Source: Nicotiana tabacum (taxonomy: Eukaryota > Streptophyta > Magnoliopsida > Solanales > Solanaceae). From it: a stretch of 64,000 bases of DNA. A program made the translations under genes and the position numbers. Of this stretch, positions 32,359-45,307 are shown one piece after another. The stretch is from NCBI RefSeq assembly GCF_000715075.1, contig NC_134101.1, positions 133,500,237 to 133,564,236 on the forward strand, written 5' to 3'. Each line of letters starts with the position of its first letter. The first letter of the stretch is position 1. A model generated the notes under the pieces. It was not told the origin of the DNA. It saw only the letters and a list, made by a program, of their open reading frames with translations, and did no database searches.

Positions 32359-33838
32359 TCCTCCCCAACTTAAACAAACGTTCGTCCTCGAACGAGTCAA
32401 GAAACATACCTAAAGCCTCAAACAGGTGAGGATATTTACTCCGCATCTCCCACTCGGTCTCCTAGGTAGCCTCCTCCACGTACCGACCTCTCCACTGCAC
32501 CTTCACCGAAGATATATCCTTTGACCTCAACTTTCGAACCTGACGACCCAAAATAGCTACTGGCTCCACGTCATAAGTCAAATCATCATCCAACTGAACC
32601 GTGCTGAAATCGAGAACATGAGACAGATCCCCAACATACTTTCAGAGCATAGAAACATGAAATACCGGATGCACACTCGACAAGCTGGGTGGCAAAACAA
32701 GCTCATAAGCCACCTCCTCAATCCTCCGAAGCACCTCAAAAGGCACAATGAACCGCAGACTCAATTTCCCTTTCTTCCCAAATCTCATAACACCCTTCAT
32801 GGGCAAAACCTTCAACAGAACCTTTTCACCAACCATGTAGGACATATCTCGAACCTTCTTGTCAGCATAACTCTTTTGCCTCGACTGCGCTGTATGAAAC
32901 CTCTCCTGAATCACCTTCACCTTCTCCAAAGCATCCTGCACCAAGTCTGTCCCCAATAGCCTAGCCTCAACCGGTTCAAACCAACCAACTGAAGATCTAC
33001 ACCGCCTCCCATATAAAGCCTCATATGGAGCCATCTGAATACTCGACTGGTAGCTGTTATTAATTGCAAACTCTGCAAGCGGCAGAAACTGATCCCATGA
33101 CCCTCTGAAATCAATGATACAAGCACACAACATGTCCTCCAATATCTAAATAGTGCGCTCAGACTGCCCGTCCGTCTGAGGGTGAAAAACCATGCTCAAC
33201 TCAACCTGAGTACCCAACTCTCGCTGCACAAACCTCCAAAACTGCGAAGTAAACTGAGTGCCCCTATCTGAAATGATAGAAATGGGGACACCATGCAAAC
33301 TGACAATCTCCCGGATATAGATATCTACCAACCGCTCTAAAGAATAGGTAGTACACACAGGAATGAAGTGCGCAGACTTGGTCAGCAGATCCACAATCAC
33401 CCAAATAACATCAAACTTATTTAAAGTCCGTAGAAGTCCAACTACAAAGTTTATAGTGATCCTCTCCCACTTCCACTATGGAATATCCATCCGCTGAAGC
33501 AAGCCACCCGGTCTTTGATGCTCATATTTCACCTGTTGACAATTGAGACACCGGGCTATAAATCCCACAATGTCTTTCTTCATTCTTCTCCACCAATAGT
33601 GTTGCCTCAAATCCTGATACATCTTCGCGGCACCCGGATGAATAGAATACCGCGAGCTATGGGCCTCCTCCAGAAACTCCTGAAGCCCTTCCACATTGGG
33701 CACACAAATCCGGCCTTGCATCCTTAACACCCCTTCATCATCAATAGTCACATCTCTGGCATCATCGTGCTGGCAAATGCGAATCATCATACTGGCGCTC
33801 GCTGATGCGATCATATAAGAAAGACCGAGAAACCACAC
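32354..33838 (-). pseudogene. Chromovirus integrase with chromodomain
   Basis: Zinc-binding HHCC region at 33838-33476 (H in EEAHSSRYSIHPGA, CLNCQQVKYEH), catalytic core at 33470-33150, and C-terminal domain 33142-32642 (GRRCRSSVGWFEP, MVGEKVLLKV). A chromodomain follows in the same frame (LTYDVEPVAILGRQVRKLR, VKVQWRGRYVEEAT) to the stop at 32356-32354. Integrase inserts the cDNA and the chromodomain directs it towards heterochromatin marks. Stops interrupt it at 33476, 33146, 32642 and in the chromodomain (Trp codon to TAG). The first catalytic Asp is Asn (RITINFVVGL instead of the usual Asp before FVVGL), so even a stop-free version would be inactive. The second Asp (ISDRGTQF) and the Glu (DGQSERT) remain. 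Confidence 0.88.
32359..32373 (-). other. Polypurine tract of the outer chromovirus
   Basis: The minus strand reads TTAAGTTGGGGAGGA immediately before the 3' LTR, the plus-strand DNA primer site. Confidence 0.85.
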
Positions 33839-35941
33839 AAGCCAATACCCGATTGGGCTCCGAAATATCCAGCCTCACGAACCGATTGGCCAAGGCATGA
33901 ATATCAACTGCAAGAGGTCTCTCCCTAACTGGGATATATGCCAAACTCCCCATACTCACCGCCTTTCGGCTCAAAGCATCGGTCACCACATTGGCCTTTC
34001 CCAGATGGTACAATATAGTGATATCATAATCCTTAAGCAATTCCAACCACCTCCGCTGCCTCAAATTAAGATCCTTTTGCTTGAACAAGTGCTGGAGGCT
34101 ACGATGATTGGTAAACACCTCACAAAACACACCATACAAGTAATGCATCCAAATCTTCAACGCGTGAACTATGGCAACCAACTCCAAATCATGAACGGGG
34201 TAGTTCTTCTCATGGGGCTTCAACTGACGAGAAGCATAAGCAATAACTCTACCCTCCTGCATCAAAACACAACCAATACCAAATCTCGAAGCATCACAAT
34301 ACACGGTATATGAACCTGAAGCTGATGGTAAAACTAATACTGGAGCTGTGGTCAAGACTGTCTTGAACTTCTGAAAGCTCTCCTCACACTCGTCCGACCA
34401 TACAAATGAAGCACCCTTCTGAGTCAACTTGGTCAAGGGCGATGTGATAGATGGGAATCCCTGAACAAATCGGCGATAATAGCTTGCCAAACTAAGAAAG
34501 TTGCGAATCTCTGTGGCTAAGGACGATTTGGTCCAACTCTGAACTGCCTTTATCTTCTTTGGATCAACCTAAATACCCTCACTGGACACCACGTGCCCCA
34601 AGAAAACCATTGAACTAAGCCAAAACTCACACTTGGAGAATTTTGCATAAAGATTCTCCTCCCTCAAACTCTGCAACACAACTCTCAAATGCTCCGCGTG
34701 CTCCTCCTGACTACGCGAATACACTAGAATATCATCAATGAAGATTATGACAAATGAGTCGAGATAAGAGGCTGGAACATGTTGTTCATCAAATGTATGA
34801 ATGCTGTTGGGGCATTGGTCAGCCCAAAAGACATCACCAAGAACTCATAATGACCATATCGGGTCCTGAAAGCCGTCTTAAGAATATCTGAGTCCCTGAT
34901 CTTCAACTGGTGATAGCCCGAACGAAGATCAATCTTGGAGAACACTCTCGCTCCCTAAAGCTGGTCAAATAAATCATCAATGCGAGGCAAAGGATACTTG
35001 TTCTTATCTGTTACCTTGTTCAATTGTCTATAATCGATGCGCATCCTCATAGTGCCATCCTTCTTCTTCACAAATAGAACTGGCGCACCCCAAGGTGACA
35101 CACTAGGCCTAATGAACCCCTTATCAAGGAGTTCCTGAAGCTGCTCCTTCAACTCCTTCAACTCTGCTGGTACCATATGATACGGCGGAATAGAAATGGG
35201 CTGAGTGCCCGGTACCAGGTCAATACCAAAATCAATATCCTTGTCCGATGGCATGCCCGACACGTCTACAGGAAACACATCAGGAAAATCCCTCACAACT
35301 GAAACAGAATCAATACTGGGAGTCTCAGCACCGACGTCCCTCACAAAGGCTAGATACGAGAGACAACCTTTCCCAACCATACGCTAGGCCTTCAAGAACG
35401 AGATCACTCTACTAGGAACGTAATCAGTCACACCTTGCCACTCAATCCATGGCACGCCCGGTATAGCCAATATGACTGTCTTGGCATGATAGTCCAGAAT
35501 AGCACGACACTGAGATAGCCAATCCATGCCCAAAATGACATCGAAATCCACTATACACAATAATAAAAGATCCACTCGGGTCTCTAAACCCCTAATAGTC
35601 ACCACACACGACCAGTACACACGGTTTACAATAACAGTATTGCCCACCGGGGTAGATGCATGAACAGGTAAAGTAAGAAACTCACGGGGCATACCCAAAT
35701 CATGAGCAAAGTATGATGACATATAAGAAAAAGTGGAACCGGGATCAAATAATACAGAGGCATCTCTGTGGCAAACAATACCTGTAATAACAACATATGA
35801 AGCAATAACGTCGGATCTGGATGGAAGTGCATAGAAATGGGCCTGACCGCCACCTGATCGACCTTCCCCTCTAGGGCGACCCCTAGCTGACTGACCTCCA
35901 CCCCTAGCTAGATGGGCGGGTGGTGAGGAAGTAACTGGCAC
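33762..35941 (-). pseudogene. Chromovirus protease, reverse transcriptase and RNase H
   Basis: Protease near 35780-35720 (VLFDPGSTFSYMSS), linker with LGMDWLSQ, RT from about 35270 ([55 protein letters not shown]; catalytic FIDDIL at about 34730), and RNase H at 34330-33950 ([40 protein letters not shown]). RT copies the element RNA and RNase H removes the template. Frame changes lie near 34770 (between the FGLTNAP block and FIDD) and near 33780. Stops occur at 35384, 34955 and about 34570, the last before VDPKKI. All catalytic blocks are visible but the protein cannot be made in one piece. Confidence 0.9.
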
Positions 35942-37414
35942 TGAAGCCGATAACTGACCCCTCTACTGAGATGAACTCGCAAGACGACGAGGGCACTGCC
36001 TCCACATATGACCCATCTCTCCACACTCATAACAACTCTCGAGTGCTGGAGAAGGGGACTAAAGGAAACCCCTCGTACCGAAGTGACTAGCAGATGCACC
36101 TGGCATAGAAAAAACCTGAACTGATGGAGCACGGGATGAACTCTGAGCTGAAAGGGCACTAAGTGATGACTGACCCTGATGAGAACTGTGAGAACCATGA
36201 CCCGATGATGCCCCACGATAACCTGGGCGAGCTGGCTGAGCATTCCTGAATGGACGACCTCTGCCGTGCTGGAACTAACCCCTCGAAGGAGCACCACTAT
36301 AACTACCAGATCCTCGAGGCCTCTTGGCCTTCCTAACCTCTCGCTCCTAGCGATGAACAGCAATCTCATAGGCAATATCCACAACCTCCTCGAAGGTAGC
36401 ACCGGTCACCCTCTCCCTGGTCATGAGAATATGAAGCTGATAAGTGAGGCCATCAACAAACCTCTTAATCCTCTCTCTATCTGTCAGAACCAACCAAATA
36501 GCATGACGAGCTAACTTGGAGAACCTCATCTCATACTGCATCACAGGTCATCTCCCCTGACACAATCACTCAAACTACCTGCGCAGCTCCTCTCTGCGAG
36601 ACTTCGGCACATACTTCTCCAAAAAGAGAACGGAGAACTGCTGTCAGGTAAGGGGTGCTGCACCAACAGGCCTACGCCTCTCGAAATTCTCCCACCAAGT
36701 GAAGGCAGCTCTAGAAAATTGATAAGTAGTGAAAGCGACCCCGCTGGTCTCTAGAATACTAGTTGTACGAAGCATCCTCTACACTTATCCAATGAACCCT
36801 GGGCATCCTCGCCCTCTACATCGCTAAAAGTAGTCTTAGTTTTTTTATTTAACCTGGGACTTTCCTATATTTTATGCTTTCCTCGAAAAGGGGACTGGAG
36901 TAGGCTACCATGAGACAAAAGATCTTCTCGGAGGCTGAAGTCTACCAAACCTCTTCAACCTACGCTGCTCGTCCTCTAGCATGGCAGGAACTACATAATC
37001 TTGAACAGCTACAACCGGCTGGGCTGGATGTGCCCCTGGTGTCTAAAGTCCCTGCACGACCTGCTCAGGTATGTGAGCGGTGGGAGTCTGATTGCCTCCC
37101 CCGACCTGAGAAGTAGCTGCGGCTGTAGTGGCTAAAACCACCTAAGCCAGGCCAGTGCAAACTGATACGATCTGAGCCAAGGCCTTTTGAAGACCCAAAT
37201 TCACAATGGGCACAACTGGTGCTACTGGAGCGTCCATAACTGGGATCTGATCTTGAACTAGGGCGACTGGTGGATATGCAGGTGCTGCCCTAGTTGTTGT
37301 GCGAGCCGCACCTCTGCCCCTATCACAACCACGACCACGTCCTCGGCCTCTGGTGGCCATAGTTGGTGGTACTGGTGGTCGTCCATCCTGACCGGTAGTG
37401 CGTGTCCTCACCAT
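35942..37414 (-). pseudogene. Chromovirus gag
   Basis: Starts MVRTRTTGQDGRPP at 37414, with an Arg/Gly-rich stretch (RGRGRGRGCDRGRG). A gag-domain piece is readable at 36544-36347 (MQYEMRFSKLARHAIW, RIKRFVDGLTYQL). A CCHC knuckle lies at about 36040-35990 (CYECGEMGHMWRQCP). Multiple stops and frame changes break it between 37142 and 36544. Gag builds the particle and binds RNA. Decay is heavier here than in pol. Confidence 0.85.
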
Positions 37415-37600
37415 CTATGAGAGAATAGAATAACAAAAGTTTAGTACTTGGATCAACAAATTCGCACAACAAAAATTTCAAGAATATGAAGTTTTTCCTA
37501 AAGGTTCTGCAACCTCTCGAGGATAAATACAGACGTCTCCGTACTGATTCGCGAGACTCTACTAAACCTGCTCATGACTCGTGAGACCTATGTAACCTAG

Positions 37601-37612
37601 GTTCTGATACCA
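37601..37612 (-). other. tRNA-Met primer-binding site of the outer chromovirus
   Basis: The minus strand reads TGGTATCAGAAC, one mismatch from the Met-tRNA complement, three bases inside the LTR border at 37616. Confidence 0.85.
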
Positions 37613-37615
37613 ACT

Positions 37616-39117
37616 TGTCACAATCCAAGATGTGGACCTGATCGTGATAGCGCCTCTCGTGAAGACAAGGCCAGCCGACACTTCCCATTTCAGTATTTAA
37701 CAGTTAAATCGTAAGAAACAGTCAAAAGCATGATAAAATAATCCAAAGTTTAAGTAGATAATAGCATAATTTGCGGAATACAACCCAACATAGCCCGATA
37801 CCGGGGTATCACTAGTCATGAGCATCTAAACAATCCGGAATACTCAGAGGAAGCTACAGAGTTTAATATAGTAACTAAGAACATGGAGAAATAAGATAGG
37901 GAAGAAGCTCTGGGTTGTGAACGCCGACAACTACCTAGAGACTCCTCGGATCCACCTGAGCTAGAAAGATCAGCACTCGGGAGCAGGACTAGATGCACCT
38001 GAATTTGCACACGGGGTGCAAGGAGTAAACTGAGTACTCCAACTCAGTGAGTAATAATCATAAATAAAATCTGAAAGTAGGAAATCACGTAAAGCACATT
38101 TGCAGACTATAATGAAGCAGTAAAACTAGTGAAGTAGTAAAATCAGTAAAAGATATGTGAAGGTCATTTAACTCAAATTAAACTTCACGAAAAACTTTTT
38201 CAACAATTTGAGCAGGTAAATGACAGGAAATTAAGGAAAATAAACACATAAAGGTTCGCCCCTCGGGCACAGTATCAACAAATCCGCCCCTCGGGCAATA
38301 TCTCAGAACAATACCAGCCCCTCGGGCTATATCTCACATCACAATGTGTACCCGCGCTCACTGAGGTTGTGTAGACTTCTAAAGGGGCCCCTTACAGCCC
38401 AAGCGCAATATCAAACCATCTCGTGGCATCATCACTAGGCTCTCGGCCTCATATCAATCAAGCCACCTCGTGGCGTATATATCTCAGGCCCTCGACCTCA
38501 AATCAAGCTTAGTGTTTCCTCACAACATAGGCCCTCGACCTTACTCAGTCAAAAATCCTCACAAGCCACTCGGCAGTAGTAAAACAGGATTTCTCAACCC
38601 AATTATCATTTAAAAGATCATATAAGTGTTAAAACATAGTAAACATGGCTGATTATGAAAATAGTGAAATATATCATGACTGTGTTCAAGTATAAAGTTA
38701 AAACGGTGAGGAAATATCAATATAAATCCCCAAAGGGTTCAAATAGTTGGCACGAGGCCCAAATATGGCATTCAACCCAAATAATGATGATAGCAAAGAG
38801 ATTTTCAATCAAATACGTGGTAAAATAGTCATTCGGGACGGACTAAGTCACAATTCCCAATAGCGCACGACCCCACGCTCGTCATTAGGCGTGTGTGTCA
38901 CCTAAATATAGCACAACGATATGCAATCCGGGGTTTCATTCTCTCAGAACATCATTTACAATCATTACTCACCCCAAACCGGACAAGTCTCTAGCTCGCG
39001 ACACCTTTGCCCCTCGAATCGGCCTCCAATCGCGTCGAATCTATCCAAAATCATAATCACGGCGTCAAAATATGCTAAAGGAATAAAGCCCAAGCGAAAA
39101 TAATCAATATACGACAC
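37616..39117 (-). repeat. 5' LTR of the outer chromovirus, inner part
   Basis: TGTCACAATCC start; aligned with the 3' LTR from 29537. It runs to 39117, where the Ogre insertion begins. The last five bases GACAC (39113-39117) are the Ogre target-site duplication. Confidence 0.92.
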
Positions 39118-42100
39118 TGTCACACCTCCTTTTTTTCTACACCCCACAAAGGGTATAAGGGAGTTTTTCCAATTAAAGGACAATCGAAACGGGATTATTT
39201 ACATTAAATTCAGAGTCGCCACTTGGGATAATTTATTGTGTCCCAAGTCACCGGTTAGAATCCCGAATCGAGGAAAATATTAACTCTGTATTACAGTCCG
39301 CGAGCCAGAAATCCAGGTAAGGAATTCTGTTAACCCGGGAGAAGGTGTTAGGCACTCCCAAATTCCGTGGTTCTAGCACGGTCGCTTAACAATTTATACT
39401 TGGCTTAAATTATTTAATTACGTGTTTAGAAACTGCATGCATTTTACCTTTACCGCTTTTAACTACGTGATTTGCTCGTACTTAAAGAATTATCATGTTA
39501 CGCATACGTATACTCGTGTGGTTTGGCGTGTCAAGAGTCATGTCACACGTACGTGTACACAATTCACAACACTTAGTTTATTAAAAAAAAACTTAGTCAA
39601 AGTCGCGTGGACGCGTACCTTAATTTATTTTGAAAATCGTAATTATGTCACGCGAACATGTACGCAATCACGATGATTGATTTATTAAGATCATACCTAA
39701 AAGCATACTATCGATTCGATTCTGATGTAAATATGTGAATGCAAGATTTTTATAGATCAACAGTGAGCCTTCCTCATTCTCACATTTTGGGATTAAATTT
39801 TTTTTAAAAAAAATTAAATACTCGCAGTCTTAAGAACTATGTTAACAGAAAACAAAAATATTACCACACAAAGCGACAAACTTTGCTAACAGAAAACTGA
39901 GCAAAACGAAAAATGAAACTTTATAGTCTTTTGATATTAAAACAAAACTTCAAACAAGCTACCTAGAGCACTTTATGAATTATATATCTTAAGCACATAA
40001 TCTTTCTCTAGCACATAATCTTTCTTCTCCCTTCTTTTTTTTTAAAAATAAAACATTCCTACCAAATTAACACTTAGAAATTTCCAACTTTCATGGCTAG
40101 GTAGTTAAAAATTATAAATGTTTAATTAGAGAAGACAAACTTTTCTTTATGTAAAAGAAACTTACTACAATCTTATAAAGAAAGTTTATTATAGTTTATA
40201 GTCTATTCACAGGAATGATTAGAAAAAGTTAACCTATTTGTGACTTAAGGATGCTATAACACTATTTTTGTCCATAATTAACAACTCTTTATTACTATTT
40301 TAAAAGTTTGGCCGTAATTGCGCGAACCTAAAACAAACTACGTACATTTGTCATTTTTGTATGATTAAATGGTAGGCAGCATACCTTGGACTATATGAGC
40401 TAATTTAATTTAATAACCTCCGAAAACCCATTTTTTATTATTAAGAAGGTTTGCTCGGAGTTGCGCGAACGCATACTCCGAATTTAGTTTTTAGAATTGT
40501 AATCATGCCACACGAACGTGTGCGCAATCACAATTGTATTTTAAACGACCTTAGAGGTTTCTCTACGAATATTCAACAATTATTCCTAAATTGAGTTAGG
40601 ATTGCTAAGGCCACAAGTTATGGGCCAGCTACATTGTGAACAACAAATGGGCTAATTCGAGGCACATGGATTTGCAGCCCAGAAATGTTAATGTGGAGAA
40701 GGGCCTGGCAGCTTATTTGCTAGGCCCATATTCTTTTGCTTGAAATTACATCTTTTAAATCTGGTCACATGACCAGTTCGAATATCCAGGCGAGCTGGAC
40801 ATAATCCCCAAAAATTAGCACAAACCATTGTCCAAAACCTGATTTCTTAAAGCCCAAAGCTATTTCTCTAATAATTCATTTGAAACGCCCTCGCAAAGAA
40901 TCATACCACCGGGCATGTATTAAAACTAACGATTGAATTATGAAGACTAACAGTAAAGCTATGATCCGAATCCAGCAAACTTTAGCGGAATAAAACAAAT
41001 TTCGATATAAGAACAGACAAAGACAACAAAACCCCAACTTCTGAAAATAAACCTTACGATGAACACATTAGAACAAATGCATATTCCCTAAAAAATGCAG
41101 GTAGGTCCTGGCAAATTCTCCTCAGTAACCAAACCTATATCATGAAGAGCATGGACTGAACCACATTTTTACATTTTTTGAAAGGTTATACAAGTGCTAG
41201 AAATCAGATCCGATGGGACAACCAGCAAATCAAACCATTGAGAGCCACAATCAGAATTTGCACCTAGAATAATGTACCGCTTGCACAATGCGAAACATGA
41301 CAGATTTTCAGCTAAACAATTATAGATGAACATGATACAGGGAAGGTCAAACTCCTCTACATATTCTAACAGTTTCCCAAAGACATGAGTGACATTCATG
41401 AACAAGACATAGGTGTGGCTGAGCTTAGCATTGACTTACAGCACTGTAATAGTCCAATAGTCTAACATTATTGATAACACATTGGTGCAAATCCCAAGTC
41501 TGAAAAGGAAATAGACTACAAACTATATGACTAACTACTCATAGGCTTCTGGTCTTACCTACAAACTACATTTAACGAGATAAATGTGCAGAAATCACAA
41601 GAAAAACAATAGCTTCTGTTTGAAAGAACAAAACAACCATTTCAGCTTGATTTCATAGGCTTCTGGTCTAGATTTACTTCAAGGTTCAAATGTCCTTACA
41701 TACCTGGAAATGAAAGTCGAAAGGAGGTAAGATCAGCAGTAATAACAACAACAATCACCAGCAGCAACAACAGCCCCAATCAAACAATATCTCATACAAC
41801 TTTAAACCAAATTTGAAGACTAATTCTAAACCTTTCTCACTCAGGTGAGTTGAAATTGTTTCAGAAGTTTAAAATAATTCTCAAGTGAAAACTTCAATAA
41901 AATAGTATAATTGTCTTCTTGTGTGTGTATATCCGTGTATATCTTAGCCCTCAATTTTCAGAGTTCTTAGAATTTAAATCTCTCTCCCAATACCCTGAAT
42001 TTCTGTCTGTGTCCTAATGAATCTCTTAAGCTCTCTTTCTGTATCTATTTCCTATCTCCCTCTCTCTCAGAATCTTTCTGTATGTTTCAATCTTAAAATC

Positions 42101-44081
42101 TCTGTCTTTTTCAATATTTTCAGAAATTCTTCCTTTCTTTCCACTCTGTATTTTTCAGTATTTTCAGAATGTTCTCTCTTCTATTTCTTAAGCTCTATCC
42201 CTCTTAGAATGTCCATTCTCTTCTGATTTTCAGCTCCCTTAAATGGGCATTCAATTAGTGCATTTTTCACTACAACTTATCTTTTCATTTCTTAATTGTC
42301 CACTTAACCTAATTAGTGTAATTCTAACCCTACCACTATTGAGAAGCTTCTTAATTAGGTGAACACTTAAATAATTCCCACTATTATCTTAAAGTTTCTA
42401 TTTTTAAACTTGAAATTCATGGACTAGGCTGAACCCAATTCATATCATTTTAGGTTATTCAATCTTTATACAAACAAACTTTCCCAGCAGACTGCCTAAT
42501 AGTTCTTAAAATGAAACAATTTCAATTTTTCAATAAAATTAGCAGGAATCAATTCAAGAACTACTGTGAGTTTAAACTACTGAGAAACAAAACAAAACCA
42601 AACAAAATCAACAAACAATCTATTAACTAAAAAAAATAGAGCAATACTGACCAAATAAATATTCTAATAACAAAAAGGAGTAGAAGAAGATAATAATATA
42701 AGAAAATAGAAAAAATCAAAATCAGGAAATCTACCTCCAAATATATGAATACTGTATCTAATTAGGCCTTTGATTTTCTTCGTATTTGTGGCCGGAATAG
42801 ACCTTAATCGAGTGTTCTCGACTGAGAACACACAACTAAGGTCGATTTCAATCTCAAATCTTCAAGCATCTAACGATTTGGATTTTTGGGATTTGGGGTT
42901 CGTTTTTTTCAAATCCAGATTCGAGGGGTTTCAAGGGTATTCGAGGGAAACTGGTGATGGATTAGGTATGAGGGGGTCAAGGCGGTTGTGTGGTGTTAAT
43001 TTGGGATCGATTGGGTAGGTTAGGGTTCAGGGGTCCGAACTTCGATCCAAGATTCGAATAGTTATGGGGTGATTCGAGGAATAGGGAGTGGGGATTTGGC
43101 ATGAGGAGATGAAGGGGAATCGATAGTGTTAATTTGGGGTTGTTTGGGCCACCGGAACCGCCGTGAGGCGATTTCCGGTGGGCGGAGGGCGGTGGTGTGA
43201 GGCGGTGGGAGACAGGGGTGTCTCTGAAGAGAGACAAAGGAGGGGGGGTTCTGAGAGGGGTAAGGGTTTGGGGGGGGTTTGATATATTAGAACGTTTGAT
43301 TTAATTAGGGTCATTGGATGATTGGAATCCAACGGCTCTGATTAAATCATAAATGGAAACGGGGTCATTTTGGTTTCAACTAGGGCGGTCCGGGTGTGGG
43401 AACGGGTCGGGGTTTGGGAAATGGGGTGAGAATCTGGTCCGTTTGATCAAATTAATTCAACGGCCCAGATTAAAGCATGTCCAAACGACGTCGTTTGGTT
43501 TAGTCTGGTGACAGACCGAGTTGGGACGGGTTTGGGTCGGACTGGGGGGTGGGGGGGAGGGTTTCTGGTGTATTTGATTTGGGTCTCTTGAATTAAATTG
43601 AATTTGGCCTAAATTTGACTTCCTTCTCTTTCATTAATTCTTTTTCTTTTCTTTTCTTCTTTTTTCTTTCAAAAATTAAACTTAAAAATCCTAAATTAAA
43701 TTATAGAAGACCTAAATTAGCTTAAAAATATTAATTAACTTTAAATAACACCTATCACAAATAATTAAACACTTAAATTAAAAGAAAATCACACAATTTG
43801 ACCAAAATACAAAAATATGTTATTTTTTGTGAATTTTCATTTTTGTAACACACCTAATTATTAATTAATTCTAAAAAAATATAAAAATCAAATCTTAAAT
43901 GCAAATGCTATATTTTTTGTATTTTTGATGCATTAATAAAATTAAACATGCGCACAAATATATGCAAACAATCAGGAAAATCACACAATAATTCCTAAAA
44001 TAACACATAATTAAAGCCAAGACCTAATTTTGGGAATTATTTTTGGAGTAATTCGTATGAGGCAATAATCACGTGCTCACA
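39118..44081 (-). repeat. 3' LTR of the Ogre element
   Basis: 4964 bp, TGTCACACCTCC at the left and GTGCTCACA at the right. It includes a microsatellite-like CAACAACAA area (about 41740), a pyrimidine-rich block (41900-42240) absent from the other LTR, and a G-rich block (42880-43580). No real gene was found inside. Confidence 0.93.
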
Positions 44082-44096
44082 GCTGCCCCTCTTTGT
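44082..44096 (-). other. Polypurine tract of the Ogre element
   Basis: The minus strand reads ACAAAGAGGGGCAGC directly before the LTR start TGTGAGC, the plus-strand priming site. Confidence 0.85.
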
Positions 44097-44512
44097 CCGG
44101 AAACACGAAGAGTTTTTGTGCAAAGATAAAGTGAACGAATACGAGTGATTTTTGCTTGTTTGAACACTCCGTGGGAAGCATTTTTTGAAAGATTTGACCG
44201 AACCTCTGCTTCAAAGGTTTCCTACATATCCTTGGCTATAAAGGAATCAGGTCAATATAGTTCGGGAAGTTTTGGTAGCTGGGACTACCATGAAGCTGCG
44301 GTTTTACTGTTACTGATGTTGCTGCTGCTGATACTGCCTACTGACCTCCTTATTACACCATGACAAAAATGAAGAAGCTAGACTAAGCTATAATCTATGC
44401 TTTACAAAGATTTATTTTCAAACTTGATCTTGTGACTGATGTTGCCTCGTTGACTTGTATTTTCCTCTGTGGCTGACTTGAATGGCATTCTTTGAAATGC
44501 TTTCCCTTCTTC

Positions 44513-44800
44513 TCCAGGCGGGCACCTGATTGCTGAACCCTTTAAATGTCTTCCTTTGACTATTGTTTCCTTTCCTCTGTTCTCCAGGCGGGCTCCTGAT
44601 TATTTGAAATTTGAATTGCTTCTTCCCTTCGTTCTCCAGGTGGGCTCCTGACTACTTGAAATTTGAATTGTATTCCCTTGTTCTCCAGGTGGGCTCCTGA
44701 TTGCTGAAACTTGAATTGTATTCCCTTGTTCTCTAGGTGGGCTCCTGATTGCTGAAACTTGAATTGTATTCCCTTGTTCTCCAGGTGGGCTCCTGATTTC
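44513..44800. repeat. 48-bp tandem repeat array A
   Basis: About six units start TTCTCCAGGTGGGCTCCTGA and continue with GAATTGTATTCCCTTG; the three central units are exactly 48 bp. Because 48 is a multiple of 3, the minus strand stays open and gives a repetitive peptide (SGAHLENKGIQFKFQQ), which I consider an artefact of the repeat length. Confidence 0.88.
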
Positions 44801-44934
44801 AACAAAATAGACAAAAGCAAAGAAAAATTTCTGCCCCAGTTTGGTAGCTGGGTATATATATGAGTGTAAACTAAATCATGTTACCAAACATCAGTAAGAA
44901 CTTGAAAGCTGAACCTTGAATTGTACTCCCTTGC

Positions 44935-45200
44935 TCTCTAGGTGGGCGCCTGATTGCTGAAACTTGAATTGTTGTTCCTTGTTCTCCAGGTGGACGCCTG
45001 ATTACTGAATCTTCAACTGCTTTTCCTTGTTCTCCAGGTGGACGCCTGATTGCTGATACTTTAACTGTTGTTCCTTGTTCTCCAGGTGGACGCCTGATTG
45101 CTGATACTTCAACTGTTCTTCTTTGTTCTCCAGGTGGATGCCTGATTGCTGATACTTCAACTGTTCTTCCTTGTTCTCCAGGTAGACGCCTGACTTCAAC
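44935..45200. repeat. 48-bp tandem repeat array B
   Basis: About six units of the same family (TTCTCCAGGTGGACGCCTGA). Arrays A and B are each followed by the same about 115-bp unit (TTCAACAAAATAGACAAAA, then CTGCCCCAGTTTGGTAGCTG), so the whole block is a duplicated higher-order repeat. Confidence 0.88.
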
Positions 45201-45307
45201 AAAATAGACAAAATAAAAGAAAATTTTCTGCCCCAGTTTGGTAGCTGGGCGCATCTGTGAGTGTTAAACTGAATTATATTACCAAATATTATTAAGAATT
45301 TGAAAGC

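Noticed and set aside
33897..34313. 138-codon plus-strand open frame
   Set aside because: Antisense shadow of the chromovirus RT/RNase H.
42977..43332. Pro/Ser-rich minus-strand open frames
   Set aside because: Inside the Ogre LTR G-rich block and not kept in the other LTR.
44513..45200. CRISPR-like regular repeats
   Set aside because: Units are directly adjacent without unique spacers, inside a plant retrotransposon.
44560..45254. Minus-strand repetitive proteins (86 and 127 codons)
   Set aside because: Created by 48-bp tandem repeats whose length is a multiple of three; unit-to-unit changes do not look protein-constrained.
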